Origin: an uncultured Selenomonadales bacterium
GTDB taxonomy: Bacteria > Bacillota > Negativicutes > Selenomonadales > Selenomonadaceae
Length of the DNA stretch: 5,014 nucleotides
Direction: 5' to 3'
NCBI GenBank assembly: GCA_937915885.1
Contig: CALGGP010000241.1
Location: 1 to 5,014 of the forward strand
Every line of letters starts with the position of its first letter. Within the stretch, counting starts at the first letter, position 1. The notes beneath the pieces were generated by a model. That model had not been told where the DNA came from, made no database searches, and was given only the letters and a program-made list of their open reading frames with translations. A program made the position numbers and the translations under genes. Shown in pieces: positions 1 to 5,014 of the stretch.

Positions 1-14
1 GGTGGGTGGGCGGG
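1..14 (+). repeat. G-rich run, possible G-quadruplex, at left edge
   Basis: The first 14 bases read GGTGGGTGGGCGGG: four G-runs separated by single bases, the arrangement that favours a parallel G-quadruplex. The first run shows only two Gs because the window begins there. It lies 5 bases past the stop codon of the minus-strand prenyltransferase gene, so that gene's transcript would carry the C-rich complement. Positions 1-10 are the exact reverse complement of 4839-4848 in the tail beyond purL, so this may be the edge of another copy of that GC-rich sequence. Ten bases of low-complexity sequence is weak evidence for that. Confidence 0.35.
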
Positions 15-19
15 AAAAA

Positions 20-958
20 TTATATCGGAATCAGGACGGAGTCGAGCAACGGATGGAGCATCGGCACTTCGATCAGCATGCACGCCGAGAACAACACGAT
101 CAAAAATAAAACGTACAACATCATCGACCGCTCCCGATATAATTTCTCCGGCTTTTGCGCCGCCGAGTCCGTTTTTAGCGAGATGTGGAAGTACCAACAG
201 AACAGCCCCGCGAGGAACGGCACGAAGATCAACAGCTCGATTTTATATTTGATCAGAAAAATCCCGAGGAAGAACACCGTGCACAGCGCGAAGAAAAACG
301 AGTAGTTGAGCAGAATCTCTTCGTTGTAGAACGCAAACGACTTTCGATAGAGCGCGGCGTTTTGTTCGGAGTCCGCCGCGACAATCATTCGATACTCCGA
401 AAACCGTTTGATCGCCATCAAAAACGCGCCGCCGAACCAATAGCCCAGCACCAGACTCACCGGCGGCAAATACGAGTTCGTCACCATGAACCAACCGCCG
501 AGCAGTCGCAACGGATTGTTGATCGACTCCGACAGCACGTCGATGAACGGCTTGTCTTTGCTCCGAAGCGGCTCGACATTGTAAATTATTCCCATCAGCG
601 CGAGCACCGCCATCACGATCAAAAATTCAACCGACACCGCAAACGCCGTCGCCAGCCCCACGATCAGCAGTATGATATATTGAATGTAAACGCCTTTAGC
701 CTTGACGCCCGCGCTCACCGCCGGACGATTTTTTTTGATCGGATGAAATTTGTCGAAGGGCGCGTCGAGCCACTCATTGATCGTGTAATTCGCCGACGCG
801 ATCAGACACGTCGAAATCATTCCGACGACGATGTTCATGAGAATCGTCTCGACCCAATACGTTTCGCGACTGAGCCCCATCGCAAACACGATGCCCGGGA
901 TCACGAAAATATTTTTGATCCAATGGTCGGGGCGCGCAATCCGAATGTAATTTTTCAT
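20..958 (-). CDS. UbiA-superfamily membrane prenyltransferase
   Basis: Predicted 312-residue integral membrane protein of the UbiA superfamily, enzymes that use a polyprenyl (di)phosphate with Mg2+ inside the membrane. The N-terminus has R-P-D-H-W-I-K-N (9-16), the usual opening of this family. The first Asp-rich motif is N-E-W-L-D-A-P-F-D at 61-69, followed by H-P-I-K-K-N-R-P at 72-79. The N-(D/E)-x-x-D-x-x-x-D plus HPxKxxRP pattern is characteristic of the family and closest to decaprenyl-phosphate phosphoribosyltransferase-like members. The second motif region runs from Y126-N127 through K134-D135 to D140-V-L-S-E144. Hydrophobic segments lie near 17-29, 37-57, 90-110, 113-128, 164-183, 218-236, 240-259 and 281-298, giving 8-9 membrane spans, the family norm. 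The start is ATG at 958, 7 bases after GGAGG; ATG at 961 and TTG at 964 are in frame and possible but closer to that site. The lipid and acceptor substrates cannot be told from sequence. It could equally belong to a quinone, heme or other branch, so no gene symbol is given. Confidence 0.9.
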   Translation of the reverse strand: MKNYIRIARPDHWIKNIFVIPGIVFAMGLSRETYWVETILMNIVVGMISTCLIASANYTINEWLDAPFDKFHPIKKNRPAVSAGVKAKGVYIQYIILLIVGLATAFAVSVEFLIVMAVLALMGIIYNVEPLRSKDKPFIDVLSESINNPLRLLGGWFMVTNSYLPPVSLVLGYWFGGAFLMAIKRFSEYRMIVAADSEQNAALYRKSFAFYNEEILLNYSFFFALCTVFFLGIFLIKYKIELLIFVPFLAGLFCWYFHISLKTDSAAQKPEKLYRERSMMLYVLFLIVLFSACMLIEVPMLHPLLDSVLIPI

Positions 959-965
959 CATCAAT

Positions 966-970
966 CCTCC
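966..970 (-). promoter_or_regulatory. Shine-Dalgarno site of the prenyltransferase gene
   Basis: The minus strand reads GGAGG followed by ATTGATGATGAAA. The site lies 7 bases from ATG at 958, 4 from ATG at 961 and 1 from TTG at 964. Spacing favours 958, then 961, and makes the TTG unlikely. Confidence 0.8.
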
Positions 971-984
971 GAAGCGTTTCAGGC

Positions 985-1014
985 AGTATATCTTTTCGGC
1001 GCGGCGATTGTCAA
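985..1014 (-). promoter_or_regulatory. Sigma-70-type promoter of the prenyltransferase gene
   Basis: On the minus strand a perfect -35 box TTGACA (1014-1009) is followed after 18 bases by TATACT (990-985), five of six matches to TATAAT. Transcription would begin near 978, leaving a leader of about 20 bases that contains little more than the GGAGG ribosome site. That leaves no room for a riboswitch or attenuator. The call comes from the sequence only; no start site has been measured. Confidence 0.65.
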
Positions 1015-1026
1015 CAAAGCGGTTGA
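1011..1026. promoter_or_regulatory. Dyad TCAAC-N6-GTTGA between divergent -35 boxes
   Basis: TCAAC (1011-1015) and GTTGA (1022-1026) form a perfect 5-bp inverted repeat with a 6-bp spacer. It overlaps the -35 boxes of both divergent promoters, so a dimeric regulator bound here could control both genes. Part of the symmetry follows simply from two TTGA-type -35 boxes facing away from each other, so it may not be an operator. It does not match the PurR sites known from E. coli or Bacillus. Confidence 0.25.
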
Positions 1027-1051
1027 TATCGGCGGTCGATGTTGTTAAAAT
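1023..1051 (+). promoter_or_regulatory. Sigma-70-type promoter of purL
   Basis: TTGATA (1023-1028, five of six matches to TTGACA) is followed after the ideal 17 bases by TAAAAT (1046-1051, five of six matches to TATAAT). Transcription would start near 1058, giving a leader of about 30 bases before the purL ATG at 1089. That is too short for the purine or PRPP riboswitches that precede some purine genes. The promoter also argues against upstream in-frame starts such as TTG at 1008, which lie before the transcript would begin. Confidence 0.65.
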
Positions 1052-1060
1052 GCTGTCGAC

Positions 1061-1074
1061 AAAAAAATTTTTTT
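1061..1074. other. A7T7 tract in purL leader
   Basis: Seven As are followed directly by seven Ts between the predicted transcription start and the ribosome site of purL. It is a 14-bp self-complementary tract. Such AnTn runs bend DNA and are prone to slippage. In the RNA it would keep the leader just before the GGTGA site poorly structured, which could help ribosome loading. Function is inferred only. Confidence 0.4.
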
Positions 1075-1076
1075 GC

Positions 1077-1081
1077 GGTGA
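1077..1081 (+). promoter_or_regulatory. Shine-Dalgarno site of purL
   Basis: GGTGA ends 7 bases before the ATG at 1089. It is an imperfect but well-spaced ribosome site, and it supports that start over the longer in-frame extension. Confidence 0.6.
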
Positions 1082-1088
1082 TGCGACG

Positions 1089-4000
1089 ATGAGTGTACGA
1101 AGAATTTTTGTTGAGAAGATTGAAGGCTTTGACGTGCCGGCGCGGCAGTTGCTCGACGACCTGCGCGAAACGTTTGAAGTGCGCGGGCTGCGACTGTTTC
1201 AACGGTATGATATCGAGGGGCTCGACGATGCGGAGTTCGACGCGGTAAAAAACATCGTGTTCAGCGAGCCGAACGTCGATCGATTGACGACGGAGCTGCC
1301 GTCGATGCCCGAGGCGAAAATTATAGCGATAGAATATCTGCCGGGGCAATTCGATCAGCGCGCGGATTCGGCGGCGCAATGCTGTCAATTGATCACGGGA
1401 CGCGAACGACCGCTCGTCCGCTCCGCGCGGATCGTTGCGCTCGAGTGCGACGGAGAAATTGAGCCAATCAAAAATTATTTGATCAATGCGATCGAAAGTC
1501 GGGAGGCGTCGTCGGAGTTGCCGTCGACGTTGGAGATGAAGTCGGAGCCGCCCGCCGACGTCGAGATTTTATCGGATTTCAACGGGTTGGACGACGACGG
1601 GCTGAAAAAATTTTTGACGGAGCGCGGCTTTGCGATGTCGTTTGACGATCTGAAGTTCTGCCAAAAATATTTTCGTGATGAGGAACATCGGGCGCCGACG
1701 ATCACCGAGTTGCGGGTTATCGACACGTATTGGAGTGATCACTGTCGACACACGACGTTTAACACGGCGATTGACGAGATTACGTTCGAGCCCGACGAGA
1801 ATTTTGATCAATATTATCTGCCGCCGATAATGAACGCGTATAAGGCATATCTCAGCGACCGTCAAAAAGTTTACGGCACTCGAAAACGCGACGTAACGCT
1901 GATGGACGTTGGGACGATCGCGGCGAAAGTTTTGAAATACGACGGGCTGTTGACTGATCTCGACGACAGCGAAGAGATCAACGCGTGCTCGATCGTGGTG
2001 CGCGCGAATGTGGACGGACGGACGGAAGATTGGCTGGTGATGTTCAAAAACGAGACGCACAATCACCCGACGGAAATAGAGCCGTTCGGCGGCGCGGCGA
2101 CGTGCCTCGGCGGAGCGATCCGCGATCCGTTGTCGGGGCGGGCATATGTGTATCAAGCGATGCGCTTGACGGGTGCGAGCGATCCGCGTCGAGCGTTGAG
2201 CGAGACGTTGAAAGGCAAATTGCCTCAACGGAAGATCACTCGAGGCGCGGCGCAAGGATTCAGTTCGTACGGCAATCAGATCGGATTGGCGACGGGGCTG
2301 GTGCACGAGTTTTATCACGACGGATATACGGCAAAACGCATGGAGATCGGAGCGGTGATAGCGGCGGCGCCGAAGTCGAACGTGATCCGCAAACGACCGA
2401 AGGCGGGCGACGTGGTGTTGTTGGTCGGCGGACGGACGGGGCGCGACGGGATCGGAGGCGCGACGGGCTCATCGAAAGAACATACGCTCGACAGTCTTTC
2501 GACGTGCGGGGCGGAAGTGCAGAAAGGAAATCCGCCGACGGAGCGCAAAATACAGAGGCTGTTTCGCAATCCCGAGGCGGCTCGATTGATCAAACGGTGC
2601 AATGACTTCGGCGCGGGCGGAGTGAGTGTTGCGATCGGCGAGCTTGCCAACGGGCTTGACATCGATCTTGACGCAGTCCGAAAAAAATATGACGGGCTCG
2701 ACGGAACGGAGCTGGCGATCAGCGAAAGTCAAGAGCGCATGGCGGTGGTGGTCGACGCAAATGATGTCGAGAAATTTATAAAGTTGGCGGACGCTGAAAA
2801 TCTCGAGGCGTATCAAACGGCGGTCGTGACGGATTCGGAGCGATTGATCATGCGTTGGCGCGGCAAGACGATCGTCGACATCGGACGAAAATTTTTCGAC
2901 ACGAACGGCGTCAAGCAACACGTCAAAGCGTTCGTCAAGGCGCCGCGACATTTCCGACCGATCCGCTCGAGCGCCGACGTCAAAGCCGAGTGGCTCAAAA
3001 ATTTATCCGATCTCAACGTCTGCAGTCAAAAGGGATTGTCCGAAAGATTTGATTCAACGATCGGGGCGGCGTCGGTGCTGATGCCGTTCGGCGGACGCAA
3101 TCAATTGACACCGTCGGAAGGCATGGCGGCGAAGTTGCCGGTCGAAGGCAAGACGAACACGGCAACGGCAATGACTTTCGGATTCGACCCGCACATATCG
3201 ACGTGGAGCCCGTTCCACGGAGCGATCGACGCGGTGACGTTGTCACTGGCGAAATTAACGGCGATGGGCGCGGACTTCCGACGGGCGTATCTGACATTCC
3301 AAGAGTACTTTGAAAAACTCGGCGACGATCCCGAAAAATGGGGGCGACCGTTGACGGCGCTGCTCGGAGCGTTGAGCGCACAAAAGGGCTTCGGGGTGGC
3401 GGCGATCGGCGGTAAGGATTCGATGAGCGGCTCGTTCGAGCAGTTGAGCGTGCCGCCGACGTTGGTATCGTTCGCGGTGGCGGCGTGCGATGCGGACAAA
3501 ATCATATCGCCGGAGTTCAAAGGCGTCGGGCATAAAGTTTATCTGATCCCCGCGCCGCGAGACAAATTCGGCGTGCCGTTGTATCGCGAGCAGAAAAAAA
3601 TTTTTGTCGAAGTGCAACGGTTGATCGCGGAGAAAAAAATCGTGGCGGCAATGAGCGTCGACGCGGGCGGCATGGCGGGCGCGCTGTCGAAGATGGCGGT
3701 CGGCAACGATATCGGATTCAAATTTGAGACGGCGGCGTGGTCGATCGATGCGCTGTTCGACAGTCGAGCTGGGACGTTGATAGTCGAGGCGGCGGATGGT
3801 GTCGATCTCTCGACGGTCGAAAATTTTATCGGTCTCGGTGAAACCGTCGGCGATCCGTCTGTAGTCTTCGGACGTTTTTCAATCGGATTGGAAGAAATTA
3901 AAGTCGCTTACACCGCTCCGTTGGAAAAGATCTTCCCCACTCGGATCAAAAATAAAGAGACGAAGGCGGCGGCGGTCGACGTAAAAAATTTAAAGGCGTC

Positions 4001-4820
4001 GGCGGCGAAAAAATTTGGAGTGAAACCGAAAATATTGATCCCCGTCTTCCCCGGGACGAATTGCGAATACGATTCCGCGCGGATTTGGAAGAAAGCGGGC
4101 GGCGCTCCCGAGATCATTGTGATCAGGAATTTGACGCCGACGGCGGTTGAGGAGAGCGTCAACGCGTTGATCGAAGGCGTGCGTCGAGCGCAGATTATAA
4201 TGTTGCCGGGCGGCTTCAGCGGCGGCGACGAGCCCGACGGCTCGGGAAAATTTATCGCGGCGATGTTCCGCAATCCGCGCCTGAGCGAAGAAGTCATGAA
4301 ATTTTTGAAGGAACGCGACGGATTGATTTTAGGAATTTGCAACGGCTTTCAAGCGCTGATCAAACTCGGGCTGTTGCCGTACGGTGAGATTCGACCGCTC
4401 CGCGCGGACGATCCGACGTTGACGCACAACTCACTCGGTCGACACGTGTCGTGCATGGTGCGGACGCGGATCGCATCGAACGGATCGCCGTGGCTGATGA
4501 ACACGACGGTCGGCGACATTCATACAATAGCGGTGTCGCACGGCGAAGGACGATTCGCGGCGACGGACGATTGGATTGCTCGGTTGGCGACGAACGGTCA
4601 GATAGCGACGCAATATGTAGATGATAGCGGCGAGCCGACGCTCGAGTTGCCGTATAATCCTAACGGGTCGGCGGCGGCGATCGAGGGAATCACTTCGCCG
4701 GACGGAAAAATTTTTGGAAAGATGGGGCATTCGGAGCGCGTTGACGACGATCTGTATAAAAACATCGACGGCGAAAAATATCAGCCGATCTTTGCGGCGG
4801 GCGTAAAATATTTTAGTTGA
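1089..4820 (+). CDS. purL: Phosphoribosylformylglycinamidine synthase, single chain
   Basis: Converts FGAR, glutamine and ATP to FGAM, ADP, Pi and glutamate: step four of de novo purine (IMP) synthesis, in the cytoplasm. The 1,243 residues match the long clade II form that carries all activities on one chain. Residues 1-150 form a PurS-like domain. A linker with S-D-H-C-R-H-T-T-F (216-224) follows. The first synthetase half has N-E-T-H-N-H-P (321-327), a Gly-rich G-R-T-G-R-D-G-I-G-G stretch (448-457) and C-N-D-F-G-A-G-G (504-511). The second half has G-G-K-D-S-M (774-779) and D-A-G-G-M (858-862). The glutaminase domain (about 980-1243) has nucleophile Cys1084 in G-I-C-N-G and the His1214/Glu1216 pair in G-H-S-E-R, so the full triad is present. 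The start at 1089 is chosen because S-V-R-R-I-F-V-E-K is the usual N-terminus, a promoter ends at 1051 and GGTGA lies 7 bases upstream; a 27-residue extension to TTG 1008 is unlikely. No frameshift or lost catalytic residue is seen. No other pur gene is in the window, so it may be transcribed alone. Confidence 0.97.
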   Translation: MSVRRIFVEKIEGFDVPARQLLDDLRETFEVRGLRLFQRYDIEGLDDAEFDAVKNIVFSEPNVDRLTTELPSMPEAKIIAIEYLPGQFDQRADSAAQCCQLITGRERPLVRSARIVALECDGEIEPIKNYLINAIESREASSELPSTLEMKSEPPADVEILSDFNGLDDDGLKKFLTERGFAMSFDDLKFCQKYFRDEEHRAPTITELRVIDTYWSDHCRHTTFNTAIDEITFEPDENFDQYYLPPIMNAYKAYLSDRQKVYGTRKRDVTLMDVGTIAAKVLKYDGLLTDLDDSEEINACSIVVRANVDGRTEDWLVMFKNETHNHPTEIEPFGGAATCLGGAIRDPLSGRAYVYQAMRLTGASDPRRALSETLKGKLPQRKITRGAAQGFSSYGNQIGLATGLVHEFYHDGYTAKRMEIGAVIAAAPKSNVIRKRPKAGDVVLLVGGRTGRDGIGGATGSSKEHTLDSLSTCGAEVQKGNPPTERKIQRLFRNPEAARLIKRCNDFGAGGVSVAIGELANGLDIDLDAVRKKYDGLDGTELAISESQERMAVVVDANDVEKFIKLADAENLEAYQTAVVTDSERLIMRWRGKTIVDIGRKFFDTNGVKQHVKAFVKAPRHFRPIRSSADVKAEWLKNLSDLNVCSQKGLSERFDSTIGAASVLMPFGGRNQLTPSEGMAAKLPVEGKTNTATAMTFGFDPHISTWSPFHGAIDAVTLSLAKLTAMGADFRRAYLTFQEYFEKLGDDPEKWGRPLTALLGALSAQKGFGVAAIGGKDSMSGSFEQLSVPPTLVSFAVAACDADKIISPEFKGVGHKVYLIPAPRDKFGVPLYREQKKIFVEVQRLIAEKKIVAAMSVDAGGMAGALSKMAVGNDIGFKFETAAWSIDALFDSRAGTLIVEAADGVDLSTVENFIGLGETVGDPSVVFGRFSIGLEEIKVAYTAPLEKIFPTRIKNKETKAAAVDVKNLKASAAKKFGVKPKILIPVFPGTNCEYDSARIWKKAGGAPEIIVIRNLTPTAVEESVNALIEGVRRAQIIMLPGGFSGGDEPDGSGKFIAAMFRNPRLSEEVMKFLKERDGLILGICNGFQALIKLGLLPYGEIRPLRADDPTLTHNSLGRHVSCMVRTRIASNGSPWLMNTTVGDIHTIAVSHGEGRFAATDDWIARLATNGQIATQYVDDSGEPTLELPYNPNGSAAAIEGITSPDGKIFGKMGHSERVDDDLYKNIDGEKYQPIFAAGVKYFS

Positions 4821-4822
4821 GA

Positions 4823-4900
4823 GGGCGCCGACGACGCTCCCACCCACCGGTGCCAGCGCCCAACTGAGGAGGGCATGCCCACCCCGCGTCGTCGGCGCCC
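4823..4900. repeat. 78-bp element with perfect 15-bp inverted repeats (REPIN/MITE-like)
   Basis: GGGCGCCGACGACGC (4823-4837) and its exact reverse complement (4886-4900) bound a 48-base interior. The left arm begins 2 bases after the purL stop. The interior holds two further palindromes, CACCGGTG (4845-4852) and GGGCATGCCC (4871-4880), plus short GCCC/GGGC pairings, so the whole can fold into a branched structure on either strand. Two inverted GC-rich arms within about 80 bp is the layout of REPINs and small MITEs. A 2-base GA lies outside each arm (4821-4822 and 4901-4902), too short to prove a target duplication. It may also end or stabilise the purL mRNA, but there is no T-run after it, so it is not a standard intrinsic terminator. 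The perfect repeat is seen; mobility and function are inferred. Confidence 0.6.
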
Positions 4901-4914
4901 GACAGATCCGTCGG
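4899..4914. repeat. 16-bp imperfect palindrome
   Basis: CCGACAGATCCGTCGG has arms CCGAC/GTCGG and a central GATC. Only the 4904/4909 pair fails, and in a minus-strand transcript that pair would be a G-U wobble. It abuts the right arm of the 78-bp element, sharing its last two bases, and could be part of the same repeat family. Confidence 0.35.
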
Positions 4915-4952
4915 AGCCCATCCCGCGTTGGCAACACTCGACGGGCGGCGCC

Positions 4953-4991
4953 AAAAAAAGTCGGCGGCACCCGTCCGTCGCAAAGCGCCGC
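4953..4991 (-). terminator. Possible minus-strand intrinsic terminator
   Basis: Read on the minus strand, GCGGCGC (4991-4985) can pair with GTGCCGC (4970-4964) in a 7-bp stem with one G-T wobble and a 14-base loop. CGAC follows, and then seven Ts (4959-4953). It would end a minus-strand transcript entering from beyond the right edge, convergent with purL. The 4-base gap between stem and T-run, the long loop and the short stem make this a weak call. Confidence 0.25.
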
Positions 4992-5014
4992 TCACCGCCA
5001 AGGGCGGGCGGGTG

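Larger units (their letters stand above)
4821..5014. other. GC-rich non-coding tail downstream of purL
   Basis: These 194 bases are about 73% G+C by hand count (52 A/T), well above the genes beside them. They hold the 15-bp inverted repeat, an imperfect palindrome CCGACAGATCCGTCGG (4899-4914, one mismatched pair), the hairpin arms GACGGG/CCCGTC (4940-4945 and 4970-4975), CCGCC-AAG-GGCGG (4995-5007) and a terminal GGGCGGGCGGG run. The open frames crossing it are short and dominated by Trp, Arg, Gly, Ala and Pro, with no recognisable domain or ribosome site. I read it as an intergenic repeat region rather than a gene. Confidence 0.55.

Noticed and set aside
185..1048. Long plus-strand open frame (287 codons) opposite the prenyltransferase gene
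   Set aside because: Extremely rich in Arg, His and Gln with no domain. It is the antisense shadow of a gene with clear membrane spans, motifs, promoter and ribosome site on the other strand.
1008..1088. 27-residue N-terminal extension of PurL starting at TTG 1008
   Set aside because: It would begin upstream of the predicted purL promoter, lacks a ribosome site, and does not resemble the family N-terminus, which starts at S-V-R-R-I-F-V-E-K.
959..1088. Purine or PRPP riboswitch in the intergenic region
   Set aside because: The predicted leaders are only about 20 and 30 bases long and show no aptamer-like stems.
1690..1701. 12-base copy of the inverted-repeat arm (GGGCGCCGACGA) inside purL
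   Set aside because: It encodes conserved PurL residues (R-A-P-T) in a CG-rich coding context, so the match to the tail is best explained by chance and composition.
1569..2318. 249-codon minus-strand open frame inside purL
   Set aside because: An Arg-rich shadow of a conserved coding region with no start signal and no recognisable family.
4858..4934. Integron attC-like site (GCCCAAC at 4858-4864 fits RYYYAAC)
   Set aside because: The matching GTTRRRY box is missing; the nearest candidate GTTGGCA at 4928 violates the consensus, and no integrase or cassette context is present.
4431..4970. 179-codon minus-strand open frame running from the tail into purL
   Set aside because: It overlaps the conserved glutaminase domain of PurL, changes character at the purL stop, and has no domain or ribosome site.
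4813..5001. 62-codon minus-strand open frame (Trp/Arg/Gly-rich) in the GC-rich tail
   Set aside because: Starts at TTG without a ribosome site, overlaps the end of purL, and reads through the inverted repeats. It is more likely an open frame created by GC-rich repeat sequence.

Overview
The window carries two divergently transcribed protein-coding genes, a compact 130-bp divergent promoter region between them, and a GC-rich non-coding tail. Base composition is roughly mid-50s % G+C in the genes and about 73% in the last 194 bases (hand count). A single-chain phosphoribosylformylglycinamidine synthase of about 1,243 residues, with a PurS-like N-terminus and a C-terminal glutaminase ending in a G-K-M-G-H-S-E-R motif, is the 'clade II' long PurL typical of anaerobic Bacillota (Clostridia and Negativicutes) and some other anaerobes. 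That, together with strong sigma-70-type promoters and Shine-Dalgarno sites, suggests a bacterium of that kind. The lineage is an inference and cannot be fixed from this window.

Layout. Positions 1-19 are G-rich (GGTGGGTGGGCGGG) and lie just past the stop of the first gene. Positions 20-958 (minus strand) encode a multi-pass membrane prenyltransferase of the UbiA superfamily. Its aspartate motif resembles that of decaprenyl-phosphate phosphoribosyltransferase-like members. Positions 959-1088 hold two back-to-back promoters whose -35 boxes are only 8 bp apart. Positions 1089-4820 (plus strand) encode PurL. Positions 4821-5014 hold no credible gene. They contain a 78-bp element bounded by perfect 15-bp inverted repeats that starts 2 bases after the purL stop, several smaller palindromes, and a possible minus-strand terminator.

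How the parts relate. PurL performs the fourth step of de novo IMP synthesis in the cytoplasm, a pathway that begins with PRPP. The membrane enzyme transfers or accepts a polyprenyl group. If it is a true phosphoribosyl-transferring member of its superfamily it would also use PRPP, but that link is speculative. The two genes share a regulatory region but not a transcript. Nothing here shows a complete new system. The least explained parts are the GC-rich tail with its REPIN/MITE-like inverted repeat, and the tightly packed divergent promoter.
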